Source: Atriophallophorus winterbourni
Taxonomy: Eukaryota; Platyhelminthes; Trematoda; Plagiorchiida; Microphallidae
Reading direction: 5' to 3'
Assembly (NCBI GenBank): GCA_013407085.1
Contig: JACCGJ010004930.1
Location: 62,001-126,000 of the forward strand
Length of the DNA: 64,000 nt
The notes under the pieces were generated by a model. The model made no database searches and was not told the origin of the DNA. It saw only the letters and a program-made list of their open reading frames with translations. Below, in pieces: positions 11,231 through 22,279 of the stretch (the stretch's first letter is position 1; every line of letters starts with the position of its first letter). Both the position numbers and the translations under genes were made by a program.

Positions 11231-12440
11231 TTTCCAATATATACAAAAATTGAGCTGTGTGAATAGCGATAACATTTCCATCAATTCAAAACCTCTATGT
11301 ACGGTGTGTTTGATGTTGAATTTCAATAGGTCCAGAATAAACTATGTTAGTTTGGTATAATCTCTCATATGTTCCACCGATTTTGCTGATATTATCTGGA
11401 TTTGTTTGATCATAATATATTGGTCATATGTCGAATCTATTTGTTTGGGTGAACAAGAACCACTGCGGATACCATTTCAGAGCTATTGGTATAGGGTCAT
11501 GGAATGCCGCGCGGAAAGCTATCTGATTAGAGTAACCGGCATTTCTCTGGTGTTTTGATGATAATTTGCCGTTGTTGACCTCCTTTGGTCGATGACGACC
11601 ATGTATGTACATCACATTCGCGTGAATGATCATGTTCTGCAGCTTTTGGGAAAACTAAACAGTCCGATTCGAGAAAAACAATCTCTCGCACAGCGCTGGC
11701 AAAAAAATCAGATCTCGGTTGTATTGCATCGGTTGCACGCAGGCGGCGTGATCTGGATTCAGCAGCTGGGAGCTCTATCTGCTCCTTTCCTGCTTGCAGA
11801 CGACCCTTCACAAATGTGAGCGGTCAAGAGCAAGTTCTTCCAAACAAGCGGGTCAATGCCAAGAGCTTTCATATCTCATTTGCAAACGTTTTTGTACCGC
11901 CACTTTGGTCTGCCCAATACTCGACTTCCTAATTGAAGCGCGCCCTGGAGTAGATCTTTCGTAATACGACCATAATCTGCAAAACGTAACGATCCAAATT
12001 TCCAAGTTACCGTTAAGTACACATAAGGTGTGTTAACTACGGACATTCGAAGTTCTAAGGACGATACTATTTCGAATCTTTAGACAAACACTAATCTGTT
12101 ATTTTTTTGATTAATATTGGAATCTGTATATTATGGGTCCAGGGTTGAGGTGGTTACCACAGCTGTGTTCCCAAGTTTAAAATAGTTCAGCATCCGTTAA
12201 GCAATAGCCTGCACAACGGTTGTGAACTAATGAATAGTTTAGTGGTTGCCTTACAAATGTTTTTCTATTCCTTTACTGTAACTACACGCTACATTTTTGT
12301 ATCTAAAGTTATTTTAACTCTGATTACTAAATATTCTGCTTTGCGGATCGATTCTGTTGTAACAATTTTTCTATGTATAAATGGTTGCACTGCACTGTTG
12401 ATGATCAAAGTAATAGAAACACAAACGATAATATGAATGC
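11230..12440. repeat. P block copy 1, with an inserted ORF-bearing segment
   Basis: Motifs GTACGGTGTGTTTGATGT, GTTAAGTACACAT..GTGT, ACAGCTGTxTT and AGTTCAGCATCCGTT are shared with 33950-34850, 40330-41240 and 49140-50450. Copies 1 and 4 carry an extra ~550-base GC-richer segment (11420-11990; 49330-49880) that copies 2 and 3 lack. That dates the extra segment to one lineage of the duplications. Confidence 0.7.
11424..11819 (-). pseudogene. Frameshifted copy of an unidentified minus-strand ORF
   Basis: This is the homologue of the open frame at 49357-49773. The shared peptide signatures are GRLQAG, EQIEL, SRRLRATDAIQPRSD and MYIHGRHRP. Here a frameshift after QPRSD separates the halves into two frames (11811-11527 and 11633-11424). 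The function is unknown. GC content well above the surroundings suggests a transposon or captured-gene origin. Confidence 0.4.
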
Positions 12441-12501
12441 ATTTCTATAACACACACATACGAAATCCGGATTGTAGGATCACGATCTGAATGCGCATGA
12501 A

Positions 12502-12696
12502 TTAACGAAAGTTTGATGCAAGAAAACACCTTTGTATGATAATGTTGGTTGAGATTTTCTGATCAATTCCGGGTCTATCTCCGAAATCGCTTTGTCTGTT
12601 TTTCGATTCTAGTTTGAATTTTACTGACAGTCCTCCCTCATCATTAACACAATATTTGAAACCAAGTTTCTCCGATCCATCTGAAAATGCAATCAT
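12502..12696 (-). pseudogene. Conserved minus-strand frame in C blocks (unknown)
   Basis: On the minus strand every C block keeps a frame with the core CxVNDEGGLSAKFKLESKN or close variants. The reverse complement just upstream reads TTGCTTTTTCAG/ATGA in several copies, an acceptor-like sequence. I saw no indel in the core in six copies, but stops appear just before it in the copies near 41.5 and 50.7 kb, and no donor is consistent. It could be an old exon on the minus strand or chance plus shared ancestry. This copy is the longest, with a 64-codon open stretch. Confidence 0.25.
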
Positions 12697-13080
12697 TCAG
12701 TAGCGTACACCAAACAACCATAAACAATATACTTGAGAATAACCGAACTGGGATCAGGTGCCTAGACATGAAATAAAACTGGAAGTCGTACACGCTAGTT
12801 TCCTCATTGCATTCACTGTTGAACATAGGGAAAAACTTCTTTTAAATTCTTTTGTTAACAAAGGCAAATAAGCATACACCTCAAATGAAGAAAACATTTA
12901 GAGTAACTGCAATATACACGTTATAGTAGAATACAAATCTGTTCAATTTTTATTATTCATATGGAATCTACCACCTACTGTTTAAAAGTAAAATGAGAAA
13001 AACACGGAGGTCCACATGAATGCAATATTATCACAAACAAACACCATAAGATAGGACTTCCTGCTGTTTTCAGTCAACAG

Positions 13081-13089
13081 TTATGCGGT
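13081..13089 (+). CDS. Candidate 9-nt micro-exon in C block
   Basis: TTATGCGGT lies between CTGTTTTCAGTCAACAG and GTAAGATT. Nine bases keep frame, and in phase 1 read TT|ATG|CGG|T. Four of six C blocks keep both the CAG and the GTAAG (here, 35514, 41880, 56538); 51113 has GCAAG; the copy near 20938 is lost. Using the first CAG instead gives a 16-nt exon that would break frame. The 9-nt reading fits between an E or 7858 exon (ends G) and an A exon (starts AT). Confidence 0.35.
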
Positions 13090-14018
13090 GTAAGATTAGT
13101 ATGCCCAGGAAATTAATACTTGAAAAAACACGAAAACAAATTGCGTTAGTATGACGCGGTTGCATAAGGTGAGTAAGAAAAACCTGTTCGATCGCATGAG
13201 CTCACAACCATGTAGGCCGGCTTTGAACACATGAGCATGAAAAAAAAGTCACATTTGCTTAGTTTCCATCATGCACACACATTCCACGAAGAGTGTCGAT
13301 TTGTTAGACTTCATTATGAAAGAACATTATTATTAGGATCAACATGTGCGTCAAATGGCGGAAGAAAAATAAATGAGACTGCGCATGTATGAACTATAGA
13401 ACATAGGTATAATCAAATCTCGGAAAAGTAAGCGTTCTAGTTTACGACAAAACTTAGTAAATAAATTTTTGTTAAGCGTTTCTTCACTTTAAATCATGCG
13501 AGCGTCATTAATGCATCGCATGTAAATTCCCAACTAATCATTGGTCGGATTCGCGAATCGTCACCATAAAGCCTAAATAGAAGCCCGTAATTCCATACAA
13601 TTATTCGATGTATCGGTACATCCTCACTACATCGCTGTACTGTCCAAATGTGAGGAGTACGCGTGGTGTTTCAATGTTGTGAACGCTCAATTGTGTTGAG
13701 GTTTACCTGTGTTTACCTTGGTCATCTGTGTTAGCTGTGTTACCCGAGTGTTACCTGTGTTTGTTAAATCTGTAATCTGTCTGTACTAGGAATATTATTT
13801 AAACAGCAATAATGCCTGAGCTTATTTATGTTACTTCATGAGTATCGGAAATTAAAGTAAATCTTAAAGGACAAAACGGAGTAATGAAACCTCTTGCTCA
13901 AAACCTAAATTTTCATATGATGATAACTCAGATCCTAGGATTACATATATATGCATATTAAAAAACATTAAGAATTAGAGAATCATTATTTCCGTTATGT
14001 ATTCCAATGTTGTTCCAG

Positions 14019-14045
14019 ATGACGTTGGACGTGGACCATCAACAA
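14019..14045 (+). CDS. 27-nt micro-exon (A copy 1)
   Basis: Acceptor TTGTTCCAG and donor GTAAGTATAT bound exactly 27 bases. In phase 1 (two bases, eight codons, one base) it reads AT|DVGRGPST|A. The frame is fixed by comparison with the copies at 23049 and 54310, where the other two frames hit stops or lose sense. With the preceding exon's G the first codon is GAT (Asp). Confidence 0.6.
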
Positions 14046-14918
14046 GTAAGTATATCAGGGAGCGTCGGATGTCGTTTGTACGAATAACCAGTTTACGCTC
14101 ATGATGTAACAAATACGTCGAATGCATTTGCACACATGATCATGAACAAACGGCAGATTTGCATGCATTTCCATCAATCACATAAATTGCACGACAGGTA
14201 TCTCGCTGTTTCCAATTATTAGGAAAGGACTCAAGGATCAGGGTGCACATGCGGTTGAAAACAATGAAAAAAAACAAATTGTGCTTGTATGATTGAGAGA
14301 ACATAGGTGTCCTCAAATCTCGAATAAAATATGCGTTCTAATCAACGACTACGTTGGCAGTAAATAAAAATTTTTAAGAGTATCTAATCTTCAAATCATG
14401 CGAGCTCCATACAAGCATCCCATGTAAGTTCCCAATTAATCATTGGTCGGATTCGAGTATCGTCACCATAAAGCCCAAATAGAAGCCCATAATTCCATAC
14501 AATTATTCGATGTAGCGGAACGTCCTCACTCTATCGCTGGACAGTCTACTTCAGTGCAGTTCACGGTGTGTTTCCATGTTGTGAACATTTAAATGTGTTA
14601 AGGTTGACCTGTGTTTTCTTGGTTATATGTGTTGGCTGTGTTACCTGATTGTTATCTGTGTTTGTTAACTCTGTCATGTGCGTGTGCTAGGAAGATTTTT
14701 CGAAATGCAATAATGCTCGAGTTTATTTATGTTTCTTCATGAGTATCGGAAATTAAAGTAAATTTTAAGGACAAAACGGATTAATGAAACCTCTTGCTCA
14801 AAACCTAAATTTTCATATGGTGATAACTCAGCTCCCAAGATTACATATATATGCATATTAAGAAACATTCGGAATTAGATAATCATTATTTTTTTTATGT
14901 TTTCCACAGTTTTTCCAT

Positions 14919-14945
14919 TTGACGTTGCACATGGATCATCAACAC
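14919..14945 (+). pseudogene. 27-nt micro-exon with destroyed acceptor (A copy 2)
   Basis: Length, frame (TT|DVAHGSST|C) and the GTAAGTATAT donor are kept, but the acceptor is TTTTCCAT instead of TTTTCCAG, so the exon should be skipped. Skipping a symmetric exon would still leave the transcript in frame. Confidence 0.6.
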
Positions 14946-15785
14946 GTAAGTATATAAGACAGCGTCGGATGTCGTTTAAACGAATAACCAGTTTACGATC
15001 ATGAGGTAACAAATACGTCGAATGCATTTGAACACATAATCATGAGCAAGAGGCACATTTGCATGCAATTGCATCAATCACACAAATTGCACCACGGGTA
15101 TCTTGCTGTTTGCACTCATTAGAAAAGGACTGAAGGATCAATGTCCACATGCGGTTGAAAAAGATAAAGAAAAATGAAATAAATTGCGCTTGTATGAAGT
15201 GTAGAACATAGATCTAATCAAATCTCGAATGAAATATGCGCTATGATTAACGACAACATCTGACTGAGACTTAGTGAACCATCGCATTTGGAAGCGGAGC
15301 GTAAGTGTCATGATCACTTGTTTGTGCACTTAGAACATTTTGGCAAATGGAATGAAAATTAACTGGTTTATGTTTAAGACTTATCATACATCTATAATGC
15401 TAACAAATATGAGTGTTATCAGATAGTTCCGTTTTTGAATACCCTTTTACTCATGCAAGAGAAGGGTTTCAGTCGGATAAAGGTAATATGATTAAGTTGC
15501 GATCAACCCCCACCACTAAAATTACCTTACTGCTCAACCGCCTATATTAAGCCTAAGTTGTTTCACGTTTCGCGGGTATGACGACGATGAATTGTCGAGT
15601 TTGCACCTAGAGTATATCAACGGTAAACTAGTAAAAGTGATAAAGGACAAGGTCCGATTACACAGCGCCTGACATTCGTATAAGAAAATAAGTAATGGGC
15701 ACAATATTAAGGTTTATTTCAAGAAAACAAAAATCGAATCAACTAGTATGTATTTGGTGAATAATAAATATTTACGTTTGAATCA

Positions 15786-16028
15786 ATGCGGTTTTCTAGA
15801 TTGCTGCGACCACCTGAATATCTGCTAGTCGACATGACTTTAAAAGTGGACCGCCATTTTGAGCAGGATTACGCTATGCTGTTTATTACAGAGTCTCAAT
15901 ATTTCTCCTATTCATCTCGGAGCTGTCACGATTTACGGTTTCAAAAACCATGTAATCTCGTGTCTGTCTCCGGAACCGTTTTCGGTCCAATCGATTCAAG
16001 AGTAAATGTCCATGGAAGTCTGTTCTAG
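15786..16028 (+). pseudogene. Decayed copy of the F-block plus-strand ORF
   Basis: ATG starts MRFSRLLRPPEYL and matches the full frame at 37669-37912 up to about residue 38 (YAMLFI), after which indels shift it. The unit's start codon is preserved here (ATGCGGTTTTCTAG) but lost in the longest copy. Unknown function. Confidence 0.4.
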
Positions 16029-16205
16029 GCAAACACATGAACATTCATCAAATATGATACTGTAAATAATGTTCTTACTGCTAGATAAAGGTGCCTCAAC
16101 TTTGACATGCATCAGAACGGAATTGATTGTTTTCTCTATGATGAAAGTCAGGCGAATGGAAGCCTGGTTCAAGATCATACGTATTGCTTCACATTTGCAA
16201 TACAC
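15996..16205 (-). pseudogene. F-block minus-strand ORF, copy 1
   Basis: Open frame beginning CKCEAIR and sharing MxVKxEAPLSSSKNIIY and CSCVCxEQ with the frames at 17667-17885, 29828-30010 and 31512-31730. It converges on the plus-strand ORF of the same block. Whether it was ever translated is unknown. Confidence 0.25.
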
Positions 16206-16759
16206 ATACCCTTAAATGGCTTGTAGCAATGCGTTTTGGTAAACGCTGCTCTATGCGCCTTCAAATCGCGCTTCGGTCCGCCTACTCTCGGTTTTTTCTT
16301 CGCTGCATTCTATCACCAGATACACTAATTACTGCACGCTGTGTAAATCTGGTGATGGAATTGTACGATGAAATTACGTCTTGTGTGTTCACTTGGAAGT
16401 TAATTACAATTATATTTCTTCACTGCAGATATTAGTCAATCATTTCGTCGTTATTCACCGTAAATTCTAAACGCTATGCACGATAGATCTGGCAAAATTC
16501 GCTTGAAATTTATTCGTGAAACATTTCGCGGATCATGCATGAGATATGATGACACAATGATGTAACAAAGTCTTATCACTTATATTATGCAAAAACGGTG
16601 GTTTCCCAAAACAGAATTTGGTACTATTGACATTCTGCAAAGTAAATTGTCAACGGACAATATATCAAGATTTAAATAACACTTTTGCACGAATGTATCA
16701 AGCGCTTTAGTAAAAATCTAACATAGATCGATTTAGTCACAGCGAAGCTTATAGCTGCG

Positions 16760-18520
16760 TCGTTGGTACACGTGGTCGCCACGTCGCAAGCAAAGAAATA
16801 ATGATTTTCTCTTAAGGTTCAGAAAACCTTTAACAGGTCTCTTTTGAAAAGATAAAAGATTCATACAATCAACGAAGTTTGTTTTGTTGTGCCGTTATAT
16901 GAACTTGTGGTGCACCTCTGCTATCGCGTTTGGAAGCGGTGCGTGGGTGTCAGAATCACTTTATCGTGCACTCAGAACATTTTGGCAAATGACATGAAAA
17001 TTAACTGGTTTGTGTTTAGGACGTATCGTGCATTCACAATGCTGAGAAATGTGAGTGCCATCACATAGATCAGTTTTAGGATACCGTTTTACTTCTGCAA
17101 GAGAAGGGTCCTAGTCAGGAACAGGTAATAGAATTATGCGATGGTCAAACCCTACCACTAAAATTACCTAATCGTTCAATATCCTCTATCACGCCCACGT
17201 TGTTACACGTTTTGTGAATATGATCACTATCAGTTGTGGAGATTCCACCTAGTGTTTGTCGACGTCACTGTATTTAAAGTGATCTAGAACAAGGTCTGTT
17301 TACAGACCGCCCGAAATTCGTAAAAGAAAATAAGTAATGGGTACAATTTGCAGTGTTGTTCGAAAAAAACATTAATTGAATCAACTTATATTCATAAGGT
17401 GAATAAAAAATATTTTATTTTACATCAATGCCATTTGGTGGATTGTTGCGTCCCCCTTAATATCCGCCAGTCGACCTGACTTAAACATTCGACCGCCACC
17501 GTGAGTACGATTCCGCTATGCTCTTTATTACCCAGTATCAACATTTCCACAATATCCAGCTCGCAGCTAAGACCCGTACTAGAAACGTGCTTCGCATTGG
17601 CGGAATTACGATATAGGGTTTTATAGTCCCTCTTATCCCGTGGCTGTCTTCAGAACCGTTTTCTGTCTAATCGATCAAAGCGTAAATGTCCATGGATGCC
17701 TGCTCTATGCAAACACACGAGCATTCATTAAATATGATTCTGTAAATGATGTTCTTACTGCTAGATAAAGGTGCCTTGACTTTGAGGTGCGTCACAACCG
17801 AATGTATAGTTTTCTCCATCATAAACGTCAAACGAACAGACGCATAGTTCAAGATTATACGTATGGCTTCACATTTGCAAAACACATACCCTCAATTGGC
17901 TCGTAACAAAACGTTTTGGATAACCGTGCTGTATGCGCGTTTATATCGCTTTTCGGTGCGCCCTTTTCGGTTTGTTTCGTCGGCTCTATCACAAGATTAA
18001 CTAATGTACTTCACGCTGTGTATATCTGGTGATGGAATTGTTCGACGAATTTACGTCTTTAAATCTGTGCATGGAATGTGTTCACTTGGGAGTTAATTAC
18101 ACTTATATTTCTTCACTGCAGATATCATTCAATCATTTAGTCGTTAATCACCGTAATTTCTTAACGCTATGCACGATATATCTGGCAAAATTCGCTTGAA
18201 TTTCATTTGCCAATCATTTCGCGGATCACACATTAAATATGATGACACAATTATGTGAAAAAAGTCTTATCACTTATTTTATGCAAATAGGGTGGTTTCC
18301 CAAAACAGAAATTGGTACCATTGACATTTTGCACAGTAAATTGACAACGAACAATATATCAAGATTTTGACTGAGACTTTTGCACGAATGTATCAAGCGC
18401 ATTGGTAATAATCTAAACTAACTCAATTCAATCACAAAGAAGCATATAGCGGAATCGACGGTGCACTTGGTAGCTAGATTGCAAGCGAAGAAATAATGTT
18501 TTTATCTTAAGGTTTGAGAA
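16760..18520. repeat. F block copy 2, nearly identical to 30610-32000
   Basis: From about 16785 to 18150 this copy matches 30629-31995 almost base for base (only scattered differences seen, such as TCCCGTGGCTG against TTCCGTGACTG), while other F copies differ at many positions. The plus-strand ORF start reads ATGCCATTTGGTGG and stops early; the minus-strand frame 17667-17885 is open. Confidence 0.8.
17667..17885 (-). pseudogene. F-block minus-strand ORF, copy 2 (open)
   Basis: 72-codon open frame starting MFCKCEAIRIILNYASVRL and ending SMDIYALID, with six Cys. It is virtually identical to 31512-31730 because of the recent duplication or conversion. The four open copies share length and frame, but no promoter, splice site or family is recognised. 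Confidence 0.3.
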
Positions 18521-18599
18521 ACCTTTAACACGTTCTAGTTGAAAACATAAAAAAATCATACAATAACAGAAGTTTGTTTTGTTGCGCCGTCATATGAAC

Positions 18600-19330
18600 T
18601 TGTGGTGCACCTCTGACTGATACTTGGTGAGCTATCGTGTTTGATAGCGGAGCGTGTGTGTCATCATCATACGTTTGTGCACTCAGAACGTTTTGGCATA
18701 TGACATGAAAATCAACTGTTTTATGTCTAAGACCTATTGTGCATTCATAATGCTGACAAATGTGAGTGCCATCAGATAGATCGGTTGTAGAAAAAAAACG
18801 TTTAATTCGGCAAGAGAATGGTCACAGTCAATAGAATGTGATATAATAGAGTGGTGGTCAACACACGACTAAAATTAACTCACAGCCTACCACTTTGTAT
18901 TACGTCTAGGTCGTTTAACGTTTCGTAGAAATTATCACGATCAGTGGTCAATTTTATATCTATTTTATATTTAGGTCAATACATTAATAGTGATCACAGC
19001 GCCATACATTCGTGAAAAATATTACAAATGGCGCTAATGTTGAGCTATTTCGAAGAAAACGAATATCGAATCAACCAGTATGTATGAGGTGAATAACAAC
19101 TATTTAGCTTCGCATTAATGCCGTTTTCTAGATTGCTTCGTCCTCTGAAATATTTGCCAGTCGAACTAACTAAAAATTGGATGATGTTTACTAGCCAGCG
19201 TGAATATTTCCACATTGTCTTGATCAGAGCTGTGACCCGTATCTATACCTCGCTCCGCAAACAAGGAATCACGATTAAGAAATTGATATTCCCTTTTTGC
19301 CTGTGGCTGTGACCGGTGTAATCGTTTGTA
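18600..19330. repeat. F block copy 3 (5' half only)
   Basis: It has TGACTGATACTTGGTGAGC through the plus-strand ORF, then breaks off into unrelated sequence near 19330. The ORF (19118-19312) starts MPFSRLLRPLKYLPVEL and ends early after frame loss. Confidence 0.7.
19118..19312 (+). pseudogene. Truncated F-block plus-strand ORF
   Basis: Start codon kept; matches RLLRPPEYLPVDL and, after an internal deletion, FHIxxxxAVTRI and GITIxxxIF of the 37.7-kb frame. It is shorter than that frame and its C-terminus does not match. Confidence 0.35.
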
Positions 19331-19435
19331 GTGTAATTCGTAACATAATTATCAAAAGTAGACTGAAAACAAACCGTGGCGTATCGATTTACTTGACTTT
19401 TTAACCTACAATCCCGGTTGAATTGTGCGGTGAAA

Positions 19436-19591
19436 ATGGATACAAATGAGCTCTTTAAAAACCATTTACTGTTTGCGAACTATGTGTTAACTGTGAGAAA
19501 GAGGTTACTAGGAACCTGAGATCTGTTACTTGTCTGAACTGCTTGGAACGTATCACGGAAATTGTGAGAAATCTTTGTTCGCGGATGCAAC
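19436..19591 (+). pseudogene. Zinc-ribbon-like fragment, related to 44962
   Basis: ATGGATxxxAAT.. then GTGTTAACTGTGAGAAAG is shared with 44962-45054. In one frame it reads CELCVNCEKEVTRNL then VTCLNCLERI, a C-x2-C ... C-x2-C pattern, but the upstream ATG is in another frame. It may be part of a dispersed retroelement ORF1 with a PHD-like finger. It lies exactly where the F block breaks off. Confidence 0.3.
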
Positions 19592-19639
19592 AACGACCCT
19601 AAATGATGAAAATATTCTTTACGCATGCTAAGTTCAAGC

Positions 19640-20100
19640 TTGCGAGCAAATTTCACTGGCAAGATGAAGTGGTTTTATCCAAACCGGAATCAATAAATCA
19701 GTGTAACCAGTAATGTATGGCATTTCTCTGAATTCCAAATCGCAATGTGAAAATGATGATGCTAATGTTTCAGCATTGCTGTCAATAATAGTTTTAAGTA
19801 GTGCTGCAACCTTTTGCCGAAAAATAATATAAATTAGTCTCGCCGAACATTAGAAGATTAGAAATTAGAAATAATAATTTACTTTGTGTTCGTGAGCTAG
19901 TCAATTTGAACAAAGAGCAGACCAATACGCGGAAATGCACTCTCTAGCATCATGGTTAGCATAAAGTAATTTAATTCGGATAGCAAAACTTGTTACTTAA
20001 AAGAACGAAGTTTTGCTTATCTTAAAATCAGTTAAATCTCTGTGTAATGACACAGCATTTCCCATCATGATATACTTTGTTCGGTTTCATCAGATTATAT
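19640..20100 (+). repeat. H block copy 1
   Basis: Shared with 21.5, 26.5, 32.2, 38.6 and 63.3 kb: CAAATTTCACTGGCAxGA, TCAATAAATCAGTGTAxCCA, TTTGCCGAAAAATAATATAA, GTGTTCGTGAGCTAGTCAAT, CATAAAGTAATTTA. It always sits immediately before an E exon relic, so it would contain the promoter of that unit. I see no good TATA box. Confidence 0.75.
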
Positions 20101-20150
20101 AAGATTATAATCAGATTATCATATTGTAACCTGTAACAAATTGTTTTTGG

Positions 20151-20207
20151 TACAAAAAATAATTATAAGTACTCCAATAATCTTAAAAGCCGCTCAAGGA
20201 AAACGAG
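20151..20207 (+). pseudogene. E signal-exon relic, copy 1
   Basis: Hydrophobic tract ending KAAQGKRG and donor G|GTCAGT in phase 1. One base has been lost in the A-run near 20157, so the upstream frame is broken. No in-frame ATG. The H block lies directly upstream and a C block directly downstream (B block missing). Confidence 0.45.
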
Positions 20208-20229
20208 GTCAGTGGAATTGAATTTTTTT

Positions 20230-21240
20230 AACCTGTTCAATTTTCATACATCATATGGAAAATAACTCAAAATGTTCTTTATTGAAATGACAGAAACTCG
20301 AAGGCTAATATGCATGCATTTCAATAACACACACATACGAAATCTGGACTGTAGGATCACGGTCTGAATGCGCTTGAAGTAGCGGATGTTAAATATAAGG
20401 AAAGGCCTATGTATGATAATGTTGGATACGTTTTTCTTATCAATTAATGGCCTAAAGGCGGAATCGCTTTGTCTGTTCTTCGATTCTAGTTTGAATTTTG
20501 CTGACAGTCCTACCCCATCATTTACACTACATTCAACACCAAACTTCTCCAATTCATCTGAAAAAGCAATCCTTCAGTAGCATACACCACACAACGATAA
20601 GCACTTGAGAACAACCAAACTAGGATCAGGTGCATAGACTGAAAATAAAAGTCGAAGTCGAACACGCTAGTTTCCCCATCGCTTTCAATGTAATACATCG
20701 GAAAAAACGTTCATTTAAATTCTTTTGTTAACAAAGGCAAATAAGCATACACTTTAAGATGACCAACTGCAATAAACATGGTATGGTACAATGCAAATCT
20801 GTTCAATTTTTATAATTCATATGACATATACCACCTCCTGTTGAAGATTGAAATAACAGAAATACGAAGGTCCATATGAATGCATTATTATCACAAACAA
20901 ACAACCTGAGAAAGGACTTCCTGCTGCTTGCATTCAACAGTAATGCGGTTTAAGAATAGTATGCCCATGAGATTATTATTAGAAAGTATCAATAAACATT
21001 TGCTTTAGTATGGCGCGGTTGCATGAGAAGGGTATGAACAACCTGCTCAATCACATCAGCTCACAACGATGCAGAACGGGTTTGAAAACATGAATATGAA
21101 CAAAAGTCACATTTGCTTTCCATCAATCACACAAATCACACGACAGGTTTCGTGCTGTTTGCACTCATTAAGAAAGGACTGGAGGATCAGAGACCGCATG
21201 CGCTTGGAATAGATGAAGAAGATTAAACGAAATTGCGCTT
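20230..21240. repeat. C block copy 2 fused to the end of an A block
   Basis: C motifs run to about 21080, then jump straight to the A-block tail (CGACAGGTTTCGTGCTGTTT, GCACTCATTAAGAAAGGACT), so the A micro-exon has been deleted here. The 9-nt exon site reads CAACAGTAATGCGGTTTAAG and has lost its donor. The minus-strand frame in the C part (20244-20552) is the longest of its family at 102 codons. Confidence 0.7.
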
Positions 21241-21540
21241 GTATGCCACTGTTTTATAATGTTACCTGTCCAATAACGCATTTTGTGACAGGCCACAATT
21301 AATTGATATGTCTTATCATTTTTTTCAAAACAATAAATGTTACTATTGATGTTGTGCGCAGTGAATTGACAACGGACAATATATCAAGTTTTAAATAACA
21401 TTTTCGCAAGAATGTATTAAGCGCATTATTAGTAATATAACTTAAATCAATTTAATCAATGCGGAACATATAGCTGAAGCGATGGTACACTTTACCGCCA
21501 CGTTTCAAGCAAAGACGGTACAGTGACGTCAGAAGAAGCC
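21240..21540. repeat. F block tail fragment
   Basis: CAACGGACAATATATCAAG through GTACACTTxxCCGCCACGTT is the end of an F block; its first part is missing. GACGGTACAGTGACGTCAGA at 21513 opens a short dispersed segment also seen at about 46430 and 63295. Confidence 0.6.
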
Positions 21541-21559
21541 GATTAAACACTGCCTGATA

Positions 21560-21969
21560 AACAATTCGCAATGTTAAAATGATCATGCTAAGGTTTTAGC
21601 ATCGCTGTTAATAATAGTTTTAAGTAGTCGTGCAACCTTTTGCCGAAAAATAATATAAATTGGTCTCGCCGAACATTAGAAGATTAGAAATAATAATTTA
21701 CTTTGTGTTGGTGAGCTAGTCAATTTGAATAAAGAGTAGACAAATACGCGGGAATGCACTCTCTCACATCATGGTTAACATAAAGTAATTTATTTCGGAT
21801 ATCAAAACTTGTTACTTGAAAGAACGAAGTTTTGCTTATCTTAAAATCAGTTAAATCTCTGTGTGATGACACAGCATTTCCCATCATGATATACTTTGTT
21901 CGGTTTTATCAGATAATATCAGATTATAATCAGATTATCATATTGTAACCTGTAACAAATTGTTTTTGG
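21560..21969 (+). repeat. H block copy 2
   Basis: Same order of H motifs from CGCAATGTTAAAATGATCAT to GTAACCTGTAACAAATTG, joined directly to the E relic. About 5.0 kb upstream of its close relative at 26.57 kb. Confidence 0.75.
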
Positions 21970-22027
21970 TACAAAAACATAATTATAAGTTCTCCAATCA
22001 CCTTAATAGCCGCCCAAGGAACACGAG
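21970..22027 (+). pseudogene. E signal-exon relic, copy 2
   Basis: 58 bases from TACAAAAACATA to a GTCAGT donor, reading YKNIIISSPITLIAAQGTRG in phase 1: a hydrophobic stretch with an Ala-Ala signal-cleavage-like end. There is no ATG where it would be needed and a TAA lies upstream in frame, so it is not a usable first exon as it stands. Confidence 0.5.
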
Positions 22028-22279
22028 GTCAGTGGATTTGAAATTGTTTTTTACTTTTAATTTATCGTAGGTTCTTCAACTGTGGTTTAGTTCTTATTAA
22101 CGAGGCCGCTATCTACAAGTGGGTTAGTGCTCACCTTTGGCTTTGCGAGCATTTCTTGGTTCATTTAGCTGAAGCTCCAAGATTGAAAACACGAGATATT
22201 TTAATGAGGGGGCAATTGTCTCATTTTATTATTACATTTTTTTTATAAAAATATTCATGTGTGTGTTTATTTCTGTGTT

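Larger units (their letters stand above)
12440..13595. repeat. C block copy 1
   Basis: Shared order of motifs with the copies at 20.2, 34.9, 41.2, 50.5 and 55.8 kb: GTAGGATCACGxTCTGAATG, TTTGTCTGTTxTTCGATTCT, GACAGTCCTCCCTCATCAT, ACAAAGGCAAATAAGCAT, TCCTGCTGTTTTCAG, TATGACGCGGTTGCATxAGG. It contains the candidate 9-nt exon at 13081 and a conserved minus-strand frame at 12502-12696. Confidence 0.8.
13600..15240. repeat. Two tandem A blocks
   Basis: Each block runs: CGGTACATCCTCACTxxATCGCTG, a GT-rich stretch of CTGTGTTAxCTGTGTTT variants, CTCTTGCTCAAAACCTAAAT, ATTACATATATATGCATATT, the 27-nt exon, GTAAGTATAT, AACCAGTTTA, GCATGCAxTT, TTTGCACTCATTAGGAAAGG. They supply the micro-exons at 14019 and 14919. 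Further A blocks lie at 23.0, 28.6, 36.2, 53.1, 53.7 and 59.2 kb. Confidence 0.8.
15240..16760. repeat. F block copy 1
   Basis: Shared order of motifs with 16.8, 18.6, 29.1, 30.6, 37.1 and 59.7 kb: TGACTGAGACTTAGTGAGCC, GAACATTTTGGCAAATGA, CACCACTAAAATTACCT, a plus-strand ORF start (RLLRPPEYL), TTCTTACTGCTAGATAAAGG, TGCACGCTGTGTAAATCTGG, GGTTTCCCAAAACAGAAxTT, ACGGACAATATATCAAG. It directly follows an A block and precedes another F or an H block. Confidence 0.8.

Noticed and set aside
17040..17060. GTGAGT donor-like sequence in F blocks (AAATGTGAGTGCC)
   Set aside because: No acceptor at exon distance upstream with an open frame, and the site varies among F copies.
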